Assembly (NCBI GenBank): GCA_017744715.1
Contig: JAGIAT010000002.1
Location: forward strand, 372,001-436,000
DNA length: 64,000 bases
DNA from: Niabella sp.
GTDB taxonomy: Bacteria > Bacteroidota > Bacteroidia > Chitinophagales > Chitinophagaceae
Direction: 5' to 3'
Below, one piece after another: positions 25,479 to 34,100 of this stretch; positions within the stretch are counted from its first letter, which is position 1; every line of letters starts with the position of its first letter. The translations under genes and the position numbers were made by a program. The notes beneath the pieces are model-generated. The model worked only from the letters and a program-made list of their open reading frames with translations. It ran no database searches and was not told where the DNA came from.

Positions 25479-26555
25479 TTAAAAAGTAGGAGCCGTTTGG
25501 TTGGTACCCTTGGTGGGGGTGCAAATCAGCTGGTCTGCCGTGTTGCGAAACAGCACATCAATACAAATAGCGCGGTCGTTCCAGGCCTCGGTATTGGTGG
25601 TTTTAATACGGTAGATCAGCCAGCGCTCACCGGCATCATCCACCACCGTGTTGGGCGCACCCGGGCCATAAATACCTTTGGCCGGGTCCTGTGCCACCAG
25701 GGGGTTATTGCCCGTACCGGTACCCTCCACGGCCTTGATAAAGGGCCCGGTAGGGGAAGCCGCATAGGCATACCCGATGGCATAACGGGGCAACGCGCCA
25801 CCCGCACCATTGTACAACATATAGTAGCGGTGACTGGCTTGTGCATTGGGTGCGTAGTATACCAGCGGGTGCTCTATATTGATCTTTTCCCAATCCTGCG
25901 TAATCGTAAGCACCTGCTTATCCGTACCCGCTACCGTGTTTAACCCATCGGCGGTAAGCTCCACACAGCGCAGATCCGGCAGGGTACCCGTGCCCACGTT
26001 CCGCGCATAATACAGGTATACCTTACCATTGGCAGGGTCTTTAAATACCGACGGATCAATGACCGGAATATAGCCGCCACCGGCATCCGTTTTCACCACC
26101 AGGTTGGCATTGGCATCTGTATACGGACCTTCCGGCGTAGTGGAAGTGGCCACACCAATCCGTTTGTTATTGGCGCCCTGCACATAGGTATAATACAGGT
26201 TATAGGTGCTGCCGTATTTAAAGCTGCCGGCCGACCAAAAGGAGCCGGTAGCCTTGCTAAAGCCGGATGCGGTTTTTAAGGTCCAGTTTACCAGGTCGGG
26301 CGAGGAGTAGATCTTGTATTTATTATCATCCGGGTGCACCAGGTAAAACTTACCGTCTGCCGCCTTAAATACCTGCGGGTCTTTAGGGTCCTGCGCATTC
26401 GGTATTACCGGGTTTTGGTATACCGATGCCAATGCCGCCAGCGTTGATTTAGGGTTGGCGGCCCTGGCGGCCGTTAGTTCTGTATCTTTTACGTTTTGTT
26501 TGCATGCTGTAAGCAGCAGGCCAAGGAGGAAGATGCCCAGCGTTGTTGTTTTCAT
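25479..26555 (-). CDS. Glycoside hydrolase family 43-like lipoprotein
   Basis: A 358-aa lipoprotein (lipobox LLTAC, lipidated Cys18) with a five-bladed beta-propeller of GH43 type. Candidate catalytic residues are Asp59 (DPQVF, base), Asp167 (VIDPSVF, pKa modulator) and Glu228 (NIEHPLVYY, acid). SSPDLVNW and the GPGAPNTVVDDAGERW segment are typical. GH43 enzymes remove arabinofuranose or xylose residues from plant polysaccharides; the linkage is not predictable. It is not inside a susCD-type locus. A pair of 15-bp direct repeats upstream may control it. Confidence 0.85.
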   Translation of the reverse strand: MKTTTLGIFLLGLLLTACKQNVKDTELTAARAANPKSTLAALASVYQNPVIPNAQDPKDPQVFKAADGKFYLVHPDDNKYKIYSSPDLVNWTLKTASGFSKATGSFWSAGSFKYGSTYNLYYTYVQGANNKRIGVATSTTPEGPYTDANANLVVKTDAGGGYIPVIDPSVFKDPANGKVYLYYARNVGTGTLPDLRCVELTADGLNTVAGTDKQVLTITQDWEKINIEHPLVYYAPNAQASHRYYMLYNGAGGALPRYAIGYAYAASPTGPFIKAVEGTGTGNNPLVAQDPAKGIYGPGAPNTVVDDAGERWLIYRIKTTNTEAWNDRAICIDVLFRNTADQLICTPTKGTNQTAPTF

Positions 26556-26652
26556 TGTTGTAGTTTTAATTTTGTAGTTAAGATGTTCCGCTAACCTGCA
26601 TCAACAAACAAGCCGGAAACCCGGAGCTATTCCCCGGCCCTGTTTTGGTAAC

Positions 26653-26687
26653 ACAAAATTTACAGGGGTACTACAAATTTTACAGGG
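26653..26687 (-). promoter_or_regulatory. Two 15-bp direct repeats, candidate operator of the GH43 gene
   Basis: acaaaatttacaggg (26653-26667) and acaaattttacaggg (26673-26687) differ in one base and are spaced exactly 20 bp start to start, two helical turns, on the upstream side of the GH43 gene. Each holds a TGTAAAnTTTG-like core on the minus strand. Such pairs are typical binding sites of a dimeric or tandem regulator. The rest of 26556-26884 shows no gene. Confidence 0.5.
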
Positions 26688-26884
26688 CAAAAGCGGTGCG
26701 GTGCAGCGGGCAACTCCGGATCGGAACATCCGGATCATTCCGAAGATGGCACCCGCTAATAGTATATGGAGTGCCGCAGGCAGGGCACATTTTCTGTACC
26801 GGCACCGATACCTAAAATGTACCAACCGCTTCGCTTTACTTAGGTGGATGGCTATGGGCCTGCGCACACCGGGCAACAGCCCGG

Positions 26885-28258
26885 TTATTTCACTTGTTTA
26901 AGAAGCAGGTTTACATTCCGCATTTGTTCATCGGTTAGCAGTATATCCGGTTGCAGGTTATTATCTGCTATTTTGCCGGCGGGCCGTATGTGTTCCTTTA
27001 CTCCAAAGCGCACAAAGATCTGCGTATGCGGCAGGTTGGTATAAAACATTTCGCCAATGCTGGTAGGATGGCCGTTTACCGGTGTTTGCCCCATCAGCGG
27101 AGCAATGCGATTATCTTTTATCAGCGTAGCAAAGCTCATAGCGCTGGAAAACGTGGCAGGGCCTATCACCACCACCGTTTTTCCATGGTAAGGATAGGGT
27201 ACAGCTTCCGGCACCACCTGTTCCGATGCAAAATGCAATACCTTGCCCACCGGCTCGGCCGCATATTGGGCATTGTCAAAACCCCAGGATCGCAACAGTT
27301 TTAAATACGCATCGCTCCGCTTCCAGTTCATCTGGTAACCTTTATAAGGCTGATGATGTATATAACTGATCAGGTAATCGCCTACAACCGTGCTGCCCCC
27401 TTCATTGCGGCTTACATCAATGATCAATTGTGTGATGCCGTCTGCTTGAATCTGTTTAAAAACGTTGTCGATCCTGGCCCGGATACTATCGCGGGAAAAC
27501 GGGCCTTCAGCCTTTACATCAAACGAACAGGCATTGATGTACCCCCTGTTGCCATAGCGGGTATACGACAGCCGCTCCGCACAACCCGGCACCGCCTGTG
27601 TGGCGCGAAAGGCGTCCCAATCTTTCAGACTAATACCCGGAATGGTAAGGGTTTTGCCAGCTGCTGTTTTTAGGATAAAGGAGGTAGTTACCTCTTTTAC
27701 CGCCCAGGGATAGAGGTAGCCAAACTGGCGCAGGGCGGTTTTCATCCGCTGATCCGGATAACCGGTGGTGGCCAGTGCACACTGAGTAAGCAGCATCGCA
27801 ACCGGCACCCCATTAATGCTCAGGACGGCTTCTCCGCTATTGCCCGCCGGCATATTCCCCAGGTATTGATCGACGTAATACCGGTTGCCCTTCTTTTTTA
27901 ACGTAAACGGCGGGTAGATCGGCTCACTGCGGTAGGCCGGGGTCAGCAGCTCCGGTTTAAGATTGATTTGTGCATGCTCATCCGAAAGCCGGGCCACAAC
28001 CGGCCGTATCTTTTTTAAAAACTCCGTGGCGCTGGCGGAGTCCTTTAATGAAGCGGCGATGCTGTTAAAAAGTTCATTGTATGGTGCGGGTGCTAACTCA
28101 CCATTGGGATTTACGTGTACGGCGGTAAGCAGGTGCCGGAGACAGGCAAGGTCTTCCTTCAGCTCGTCTGGCGAAAAACGAGCGGGTTGGGTTTGCGCCT
28201 GCCCCGCAAAGCGAAGGATTGTAAACACCATAAGGAATAGGTACGTTATAGGTTTCAT
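26885..28258 (-). CDS. S41 family peptidase (secreted)
   Basis: A 457-aa exported protease. I start at MKPITYLFLMVFTILRFAGQAQ, a good signal peptide; the 32 upstream codons look spurious. A PDZ-like part lies in the middle (GEAVLSINGVPVAMLL). The tail-specific-protease core has LIIDVSRNEGGSTVVGDYL and VVVIGPATFSSAMSFATLIKDN, with the nucleophile Ser probably 371 or 372. A conserved SDEHAQINL segment lies near residue 92. It may cleave periplasmic or imported peptides. It stands between two repeat-rich gaps. Confidence 0.85.
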   Translation of the reverse strand: MKPITYLFLMVFTILRFAGQAQTQPARFSPDELKEDLACLRHLLTAVHVNPNGELAPAPYNELFNSIAASLKDSASATEFLKKIRPVVARLSDEHAQINLKPELLTPAYRSEPIYPPFTLKKKGNRYYVDQYLGNMPAGNSGEAVLSINGVPVAMLLTQCALATTGYPDQRMKTALRQFGYLYPWAVKEVTTSFILKTAAGKTLTIPGISLKDWDAFRATQAVPGCAERLSYTRYGNRGYINACSFDVKAEGPFSRDSIRARIDNVFKQIQADGITQLIIDVSRNEGGSTVVGDYLISYIHHQPYKGYQMNWKRSDAYLKLLRSWGFDNAQYAAEPVGKVLHFASEQVVPEAVPYPYHGKTVVVIGPATFSSAMSFATLIKDNRIAPLMGQTPVNGHPTSIGEMFYTNLPHTQIFVRFGVKEHIRPAGKIADNNLQPDILLTDEQMRNVNLLLKQVK

Positions 28259-28413
28259 ACCCCATAAACGCAGGAATGATAAAATGTTACAGGCCTGCTG
28301 CCCGGGATACTTTGGCAAAACATCCGAAGCTTTTCCACCGGCGAAAGGTGGCAAGGCAAGACCGTTCTCCTTACGATACAGATGGCGTTATTGAAAAGTA
28401 ATCATACTTCCTT

Positions 28414-28429
28414 CACGCTAATTAGCGTG
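28414..28429. other. Perfect 16-bp palindrome
   Basis: cacgctaattagcgtg is a perfect palindrome 156 bp upstream of the S41 gene start, in a 350-bp gap (28259-28608) with no gene. It could be an operator for a dimeric regulator. Confidence 0.35.
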
Positions 28430-28608
28430 CAGCGGTTCCAATTAGTATCAGACAGAGGCCTTTCTATAAAAGCCGCTGACCATCAGGAGCCCCTTCCACT
28501 CTGCTGCGCTCCGGTAAAGGGTGGCGAAAGCGTAATACGTTTTGCGGCCAGGGAAAGTGTCCTTGCAGCCCGGGTGCATGTTCCCACGCACCGGCAATAG
28601 CAAGCACC

Positions 28609-29172
28609 CTACTCCACCTCCCACGCTGCAAAGAGCCAGGCGGCTTCCAGCAGTTTGGAGAGGTAAAACCAATGGGAGAACAGGTCCACCACCACCGGCA
28701 GGCTCCAATGGGTGAGGGCATGGTACAGTACCAGGTGCAGTTCGGCGTTCCAGTCGTCACAGCTTTGGTAGCCGAAAAATGTTTTCATCACTTCCTGCAG
28801 GTTGGCATGTTCTGCTTCGGATATAAAATAGGACATATAACTGGTTTGTTCATAGGGCAGTTTGCTTTTGAGTACGGACAGGTAGCCCGGCCACCCGGCC
28901 ACGGGCTCCGGCTCCGGATGGGTATAAATATAATGCGCTGCGGTTATTACGGAGTTAATGGCCATAAAGGCACAGCATACGCGGTACACGGGTATATCCG
29001 TTTGCGGCTCCTCCCGTTCCATAAACAGCAATACATGCTGCAGTATTTTGCGCAGCTCATGAATATTACCCGCATGGCTAAAGCAGAGGTAAAACGCGCG
29101 GTAAGGATTGGTGGTAGCTTCATTGCACCAGAATTGGGTGTGAAAGGGATCGGGGGTTCTGGGGTTTTTCAT
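28609..29172 (-). CDS. Uncharacterised protein, possible partner of a toxin-like gene
   Basis: A 187-aa protein with no recognised family, no signal peptide and a mainly helical, aromatic- and His-rich composition (YRAFYLCFSHAGNIHEL; LVLYHALTHWSLPVVVDLFSHW). The start MKNPRTPDPFHTQFWCNEATT has several Cys and His residues downstream. It lies on the same strand 340 bp after the possible RNase-toxin gene at 29512-29976, so it might be an immunity or antitoxin protein. This is inference from position only. Confidence 0.5.
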   Translation of the reverse strand: MKNPRTPDPFHTQFWCNEATTNPYRAFYLCFSHAGNIHELRKILQHVLLFMEREEPQTDIPVYRVCCAFMAINSVITAAHYIYTHPEPEPVAGWPGYLSVLKSKLPYEQTSYMSYFISEAEHANLQEVMKTFFGYQSCDDWNAELHLVLYHALTHWSLPVVVDLFSHWFYLSKLLEAAWLFAAWEVE

Positions 29173-29265
29173 ATGTTGTTGTTTTGGGGTGAAGGTTTTC
29201 TTTTGTTATACGGAGTATTTTATTTGCATAGTAAAATCAGTGAAGCAAGGACAAGGCACGCTACC

Positions 29266-29358
29266 GTCGCCCTGAGCGTAGCATAGCGAAGCCGAAGGGT
29301 CGCTCAATTGTTGAGCAGCTCGTTAGCACAGGGATGCTTCGGCTGCGCTCAGCATGAC
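29266..29358. repeat. Dispersed inverted repeat (cttcggctgcgctcagcatgac type)
   Basis: Facing arms gtcgccctgagcg and cgctcagcatgac enclose about 65 bp with gaagccgaag and cttcggctgcg. It belongs to the same dispersed family as 25161-25258. It lies in the 29173-29511 gap; no gene seen there. Confidence 0.6.
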
Positions 29359-29476
29359 GATAGCAGGATCTGTCATTAGCAGCGGGGTGCAATGCAACCC
29401 CAGCGTTTCGCTCTTTTGGGGGGGACACGCGGACACGGGGGACTGGCAGGCCGGTGCCACCCTTCCTGCCGGAGCA

Positions 29477-29520
29477 GACCTGTGCGGTCTAACGCCCGCC
29501 GCGTACGGCCCTCACAGGTC
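29477..29520. repeat. Inverted repeat at the 3' end of the toxin-like gene
   Basis: gacctgtg (29477-29484) and cacaggtc (29513-29520) are perfect complements around a GC-rich centre. The right arm covers the stop codon of the toxin-like gene. It could end that transcript, but there is no T run. Confidence 0.45.
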
Positions 29521-29976
29521 CGGCGTGCCGGGGAAGGCGGTAATGATCTCCCCCGCGGCATCCGCTATTACGGTTATAGTGGTTACCGGCTGGCCGCGGT
29601 TGTTATACCCGATGGTGGCCCCGGTATCATATACGCGCTGGCAATGGCCGCCGGGTTGCTGCTGCTGTGCGGGTTGCTGCGCCGCATCTTTTATAGCGGC
29701 TACAATGGCGGGTATGGGTATGGTAAATTTGCCGGCCAGGGGGTGGCGGGGCACTTTGTGGTAATGGCGCTCCAGTATATGCGCCAGGGCCTTTGCGCTG
29801 AGGTACCAGCTTTTGCGCAGCAGCTTTTTACGGTTTTTTACGGGTAGCTGGCGCAGATGCGCCCCCTGCAATTGTTGCAGCCAGGTTTGGGTATCTGCCA
29901 GTAAAAAGAGCACGGGCAGCCATTGCTCTTCATTAAAAGGGTGGGTGTTTTGTGTAGGTGTAGGAACGGCGTACAT
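29512..29976 (-). CDS. Candidate BECR-fold RNase toxin-like protein
   Basis: About 154 aa from an internal ATG (MYAVPTPTQNTHPFNEEQW); 16 further codons upstream are open but unlikely. There is no signal peptide. The C-terminal two thirds show a pattern known from polymorphic-toxin and phage BECR-type (barnase/EndoU/colicin-like) nuclease domains: LSAKALAHILERHYHKVP with His/Glu/Arg/His, an amphipathic helix (IPAIVAAIKDA), then beta strands GYNNRGQPVTTITVIADAAGE and the closing IITAFPG. The fold call is pattern recognition only. The downstream 187-aa protein could be its partner, and a structured intergenic element lies upstream. Confidence 0.45.
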   Translation of the reverse strand: MYAVPTPTQNTHPFNEEQWLPVLFLLADTQTWLQQLQGAHLRQLPVKNRKKLLRKSWYLSAKALAHILERHYHKVPRHPLAGKFTIPIPAIVAAIKDAAQQPAQQQQPGGHCQRVYDTGATIGYNNRGQPVTTITVIADAAGEIITAFPGTPDL

Positions 29977-30032
29977 AGCGATGGGTTTTAGCAACAGGAA
30001 ATTTTTTAAGCCGGACCACCACACGCAAAAAG

Positions 30033-30185
30033 AAGCGTGGGTTAGTCCTTACCGTACTGAAGGGCTACGACACCCTAAATCCGAATAAGAACGCCCACGC
30101 TTAATCTTTAAATATACAATAAAGAGAGAAGCATGAGCGATTTACCTTAATCCCGGATTTTTTGAAAGGTCGTAGTTTTCAGTAC
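30033..30185. ncRNA. Structured intergenic element, candidate ncRNA or REP-like palindrome
   Basis: aagcgtggg (30033-30041) pairs with cccacgctt (30094-30102), enclosing a smaller hairpin (aggg...ccct at about 30060-30075). In addition, cgtactgaagggctacgac (30054-30072) is nearly the reverse complement of gtcgtagttttcagtacg (about 30169-30186). The two long-range arms suggest a folded RNA or a paired-end mobile palindrome, not a simple terminator. No promoter was recognised. It lies between the leftward toxin-like gene and the rightward HTH gene. Confidence 0.4.
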
Positions 30186-30335
30186 GAGAATAAAAGCAAA
30201 TGCGCTTTATAAATATTGAAAATATTGTATTAGGTGCTGTTATTTTTCATAAATACAATTTTAAAACGATAGTTAAACAATCAATTATTATAGAAATTCC
30301 TACGAAAATTACAACTAAACATACATACGGTCAAA

Positions 30336-30343
30336 TATTTTTG
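30336..30343 (+). promoter_or_regulatory. Candidate -7 box before the small HTH gene
   Basis: TATTTTTG matches TAnnTTTG 62 nt before the ATG at 30405. No clear -33 element is visible in the A+T-rich sequence upstream. Confidence 0.4.
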
Positions 30344-30404
30344 CACTTTTTTTATAATTTTTTACTTTTAAAACATCAATTCTTATAGAAAATCTTTAAA
30401 ATCA

Positions 30405-30626
30405 ATGACTAAGCTTGGTAGCTATCTTGCTCAGAAATCGGTAAATAAATCAGAAGTCGCGCGTAAAACAGGCTTGTCCAGAGCAAGAATGAACGAGCTA
30501 ACACTGAATGATCGTAGTCACTTAAGAGCCGATGAATTGTACCTGATTGCTCTGGCGATCGGAGTTAAACCAATTGAGTTATTGGAGTATGTGTGTGAGG
30601 GGGTGAAACTGGTGGTGCAGAAATAG
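30405..30626 (+). CDS. Small XRE-type helix-turn-helix regulator
   Basis: A 73-aa DNA-binding protein made of one Cro/C1-type HTH domain (KSEVARKTGLSRARMNELTLN holds helices 2 and 3, then the LRADELYLIALAIGVKPIELLEYV end). It probably regulates its own small operon; the 57-aa membrane protein gene starts 41 bp downstream. A second pair of a small XRE protein with a membrane protein lies at 50.6-51.3 kb, with the order reversed. The surrounding DNA is A+T-rich, like the helicase gene. Confidence 0.85.
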   Translation: MTKLGSYLAQKSVNKSEVARKTGLSRARMNELTLNDRSHLRADELYLIALAIGVKPIELLEYVCEGVKLVVQK

Positions 30627-30667
30627 CTTTGTGTTTTATCTATTGATTATTTACTGTTCTTGCGTTT

Positions 30668-30841
30668 ATGAAAAAATGGTCCACCGAATATTATATTGCT
30701 GTAATAACTGCTGTTGTTGCTTTTTTTGTTGCCAATTTTGCTTTTGCATTTGCCCCGGCTTATGAAAAAAATATAAAATTTGGCTGTGCTGCCGTTATGC
30801 TTGTGGTGCTGGCATACATCCTGATACGGAAGAAGAAATAA
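30668..30841 (+). CDS. 57-aa membrane protein
   Basis: A very short gene: MKKWSTEYYIAVITAVVAFF begins a protein with two hydrophobic helices (about residues 9-30 and 38-53), separated by a PAYEKNIKFG loop and ending RKKK. Positive charges at both ends suggest both termini are cytoplasmic. It follows the HTH gene by 41 bp on the same strand, so the two may form an operon. No family recognised; pairs of small XRE and small membrane proteins are common. Confidence 0.6.
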   Translation: MKKWSTEYYIAVITAVVAFFVANFAFAFAPAYEKNIKFGCAAVMLVVLAYILIRKKK

Positions 30842-30861
30842 TTCACGTTTGTGAATGTTGT

Positions 30862-31035
30862 TCAATTTCCAATAGTATTTAGAACGCTATTTATTTTAAG
30901 CAGCCAGCATAAAGTTAGCAGCGCTAATAGGAACACCATAACCAGTACTAATATGGTAATACTTTTCTTGCTTGGGTTGTTGGCCTCCAACTTAATTCCC
31001 CAAAAACTGATTTTTATATTTTCTTCTTTTGCCAT
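30862..31035 (-). CDS. 57-aa single-helix membrane protein
   Basis: From the ATG at 31033-31035 the product is MAKEENIKISFWGIKLEANN..., a short cytoplasmic N-terminus with alternating hydrophobic residues, then one strong membrane helix (SITILVLVMVFLLALLTLCWLL) and a short tail. It lies 118 bp downstream of the helicase gene in the same direction, so it could be part of that transcript. Unknown function; might be an effector or anchor. Confidence 0.5.
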   Translation of the reverse strand: MAKEENIKISFWGIKLEANNPSKKSITILVLVMVFLLALLTLCWLLKINSVLNTIGN

Positions 31036-31153
31036 TAAAGGCAAAGGTAATTTGCCTTATTCGTCTAAAAAATAGCAAGAAGTGACTATAGCTGCTTCTC
31101 GAGCCATGAAGTTATCTTTATTGATTTTTTGAAGTTAAATAGGTCCTACAACT

Positions 31154-34100
31154 TTAGTCACTAACTATTACATAAAATGTGTTACCCGTCTTTTTTAAAA
31201 GTAAGTCCGTAGCCCCAAGTATTTTTAAATGCTCGCTTTCCTTTTCTATTGCCTTTTTGGAAATACCAGGTTGCACAACATAAATGCTATAATCCAAGTT
31301 ACAGTATCCTGATGTTATCATATTAGTCAGCGTCCTTAACTCTTCATCACCCCCAATCTCATACCGGCTTTTTTTATATTGGTCCATACGTTTGTTTTGT
31401 CGTCTTACCATATGCTGCAAAAGTTCAAATGTATTGTGTTTCCAATGAAAACTCCTTTGAGCTTGACCGCAAACCTCATATAGATCTTTGAGGCGACTCC
31501 CACTTTGGGTCTTTGAAGAAAATTTACAATGATAAAGCTCTATCCGAATGTTATTTGTTTCATCAAAGTTAATTGCTATAATATCGCTTGCTTCATTGGC
31601 ATCATCGTCATCAAATATTAATTTGTAATCTCCTTGAGTTTTAAGTTTATTTATTATATAATACTGAATGGAATCATTTCTTTTTTCCTTTTTTTGTGAT
31701 TCTTTTTTAATGTTAACCCCATCCCATTTTAAAGGAATTAACTTGCTGGTGTCGAATATTGATATTTTGTCTTTGAAAGAAAAAAATATGTTATTGTACA
31801 TTTTGGAGTTGTCATGAAACCAAATAATCGGTGGAAATTCATGAAATAGCTGAATGATTTCAATTTGATCGCCTTTATAGTTAATGTTAAATGGCATTCC
31901 CGCTATCCGAGAATATTCATATCCTCGGATAGATTTTTTAATGACTAGTCGATATTGTGTTGCAGCTTGATTCGAGAATATTTGAAAATCTAATGAATTA
32001 TTGCTATAAGCGAGGATAGTCATAGTGAAATCCACAATGGGTGTACCAAGGTACGTTGCCATATTGGAATCTATATATAGTTCTTCGTTCCATTTGATCG
32101 CTATGGGTACTTTATCGGAAGGAAAGTTTGTTTTCCTTTCGGGTTTTTGTATGAACTTGAAAATGTTTTTAACATCAATAGTGTCATCCAATAGTTTGTT
32201 TCCAAGGGCATCACACCACAAGCAAAATTCGGGAATCGTTTTGACCAACTTGGTCCACACTCGTCCTTTAGATGAGCATCCTATAGTCATTTTTTCTCCA
32301 TTTTCGTAACCTACGCCAAAAAGGTTTGAGCTGGATTTTGTGTTTTTGTCTAATTCGTCCAATCCACTTATAATACTACTTCCAGCATACATAGTGAAAC
32401 TAATAGGACCACTTAAAATTGATTTTAAACCCAGATTGAAGAGTTCTAATTGAAAAATGCCATCTAAACATTTATATATTTCAGCTTCATTAAATAAGCT
32501 CAAATTTTTACCAACAACAGCTTTTGCAAGTTTGTCGTGAGTAGTGCCATTATTTGTGCTATTGATAAATAACAGCTTTTGCTCAAGATTTAAATAAAGA
32601 ATGTATAAGTCGTACTCACAAGTTAAGAGGTCTTCAATTTGACCCCATTTAACTGTGTCAGTTTTTTTTGCGATAATTACTAATAGGTTTTCCTCCTCAT
32701 GTTCAACAGAAACTGTTTCATACTTTTCATTGGTAAAACAAGCGACATAATTTTCCGGCGTCCATTGTATTTCTGTATCATATAGCTTGAATACTACAGT
32801 ACTCATGGCAGGTGTTATATTCCGAAGTGGGATTTTTGCCGAAATTTCTACATCAGAGAAATTTTGAAAAAAATCCTGCTCTTTTTTTACCGCACCCATG
32901 ATGTCTTCATTAGCATGTCTAATGATTTTGTCCCAATCAGAATCTTTTTGATATAGTTTTTTCAATGTTCCCTTTAGTTTAGGGTCAGCGATGTTGGCAA
33001 CTATAGAAGCTTTTCCCAGATTTAAAGACGATTCTCTTGTGAATCTTCCAAAAAACTGAAATGATGTAGTGATGTTTTTGTGAATATCATGTAAGGCACA
33101 AATCTTTAATTGCGGTAGGTCAAATCCCTCCCCGAGCATATCTACACATACAATTATTTTATGCTTCCCTGCTACGATATCTTCCAAAATCTTCTTCCTT
33201 TCGGCAGATTTTATATTGCTATGAATAAAAACCGGATTATATTCTTTGTATGGTTTGTAAATGAACTCAAATATTTCTTCCGCTTTTTTCATTGTGTCAA
33301 CTCTTGCCATTAATATGTGATCAAGCTTTTCCAATCTGTCGAGTTCTAGCAATGATATAGCCTTTTCGGCTATTTTTTTATCTGCTATTTTGGGATTGAA
33401 TTCAAGAATAGGATGAAAAATGATGTTTTTATAGTAGTTGTCTTTTTGAGCTAAAGACAGAGGGTAATCATATATAATTTTTCCTGCTAAACGTTTTTTA
33501 TCGTTTCGGAATGGAGTAGCAGTGAAAAGAAGTATTGGTTTATTTAGTGATTCAATCTGTAATTTGATAATATTCCATTCCTTTGCCTGGCTATGATGGG
33601 CCTCATCCATAATTAAATAACCACACCAGTTAAGAAAAAGATCTTTGATTTTAGAATCATCTTTCAAAATCGTTGTGATGATTTGCGGAGTAGATATAAT
33701 AATATTTGAATTTAGAATACCATTTGCGTCATCAATATTTTTTATACCTGTTTTGAGAAACCCCACTATGGGATTCTTGGCTGTTTGAGCAATAACTTCA
33801 AAACCACTATTTTTTAGAATGCCGAGTGTTTTGAATTTATTAAAAATCTGATTTCTCAATGAATCGGATGGGACTATAACCAATAGTCCTTGGCATTTTT
33901 CAGCAACGCTTAGACAAAGCATTGTTTCGGTTTTCCCAGTTCCGGTTGGCATTACAACTAACGCAGGCTTAGGTGAAATACTCCAATGAGCCTGAATCGA
34001 ATGAAATGCGCCAATTTGAGGAGGCCTAAGACCAAATTGTATTATGTTTCCTGACCTGTCCTTAAGTTCTTTTTTGTAAGTAAAACAATCCTTCCAACTT

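Noticed and set aside
30168..30404. Riboswitch upstream of the HTH gene
   Set aside because: A+T-rich, no known aptamer motif; only a possible promoter box.
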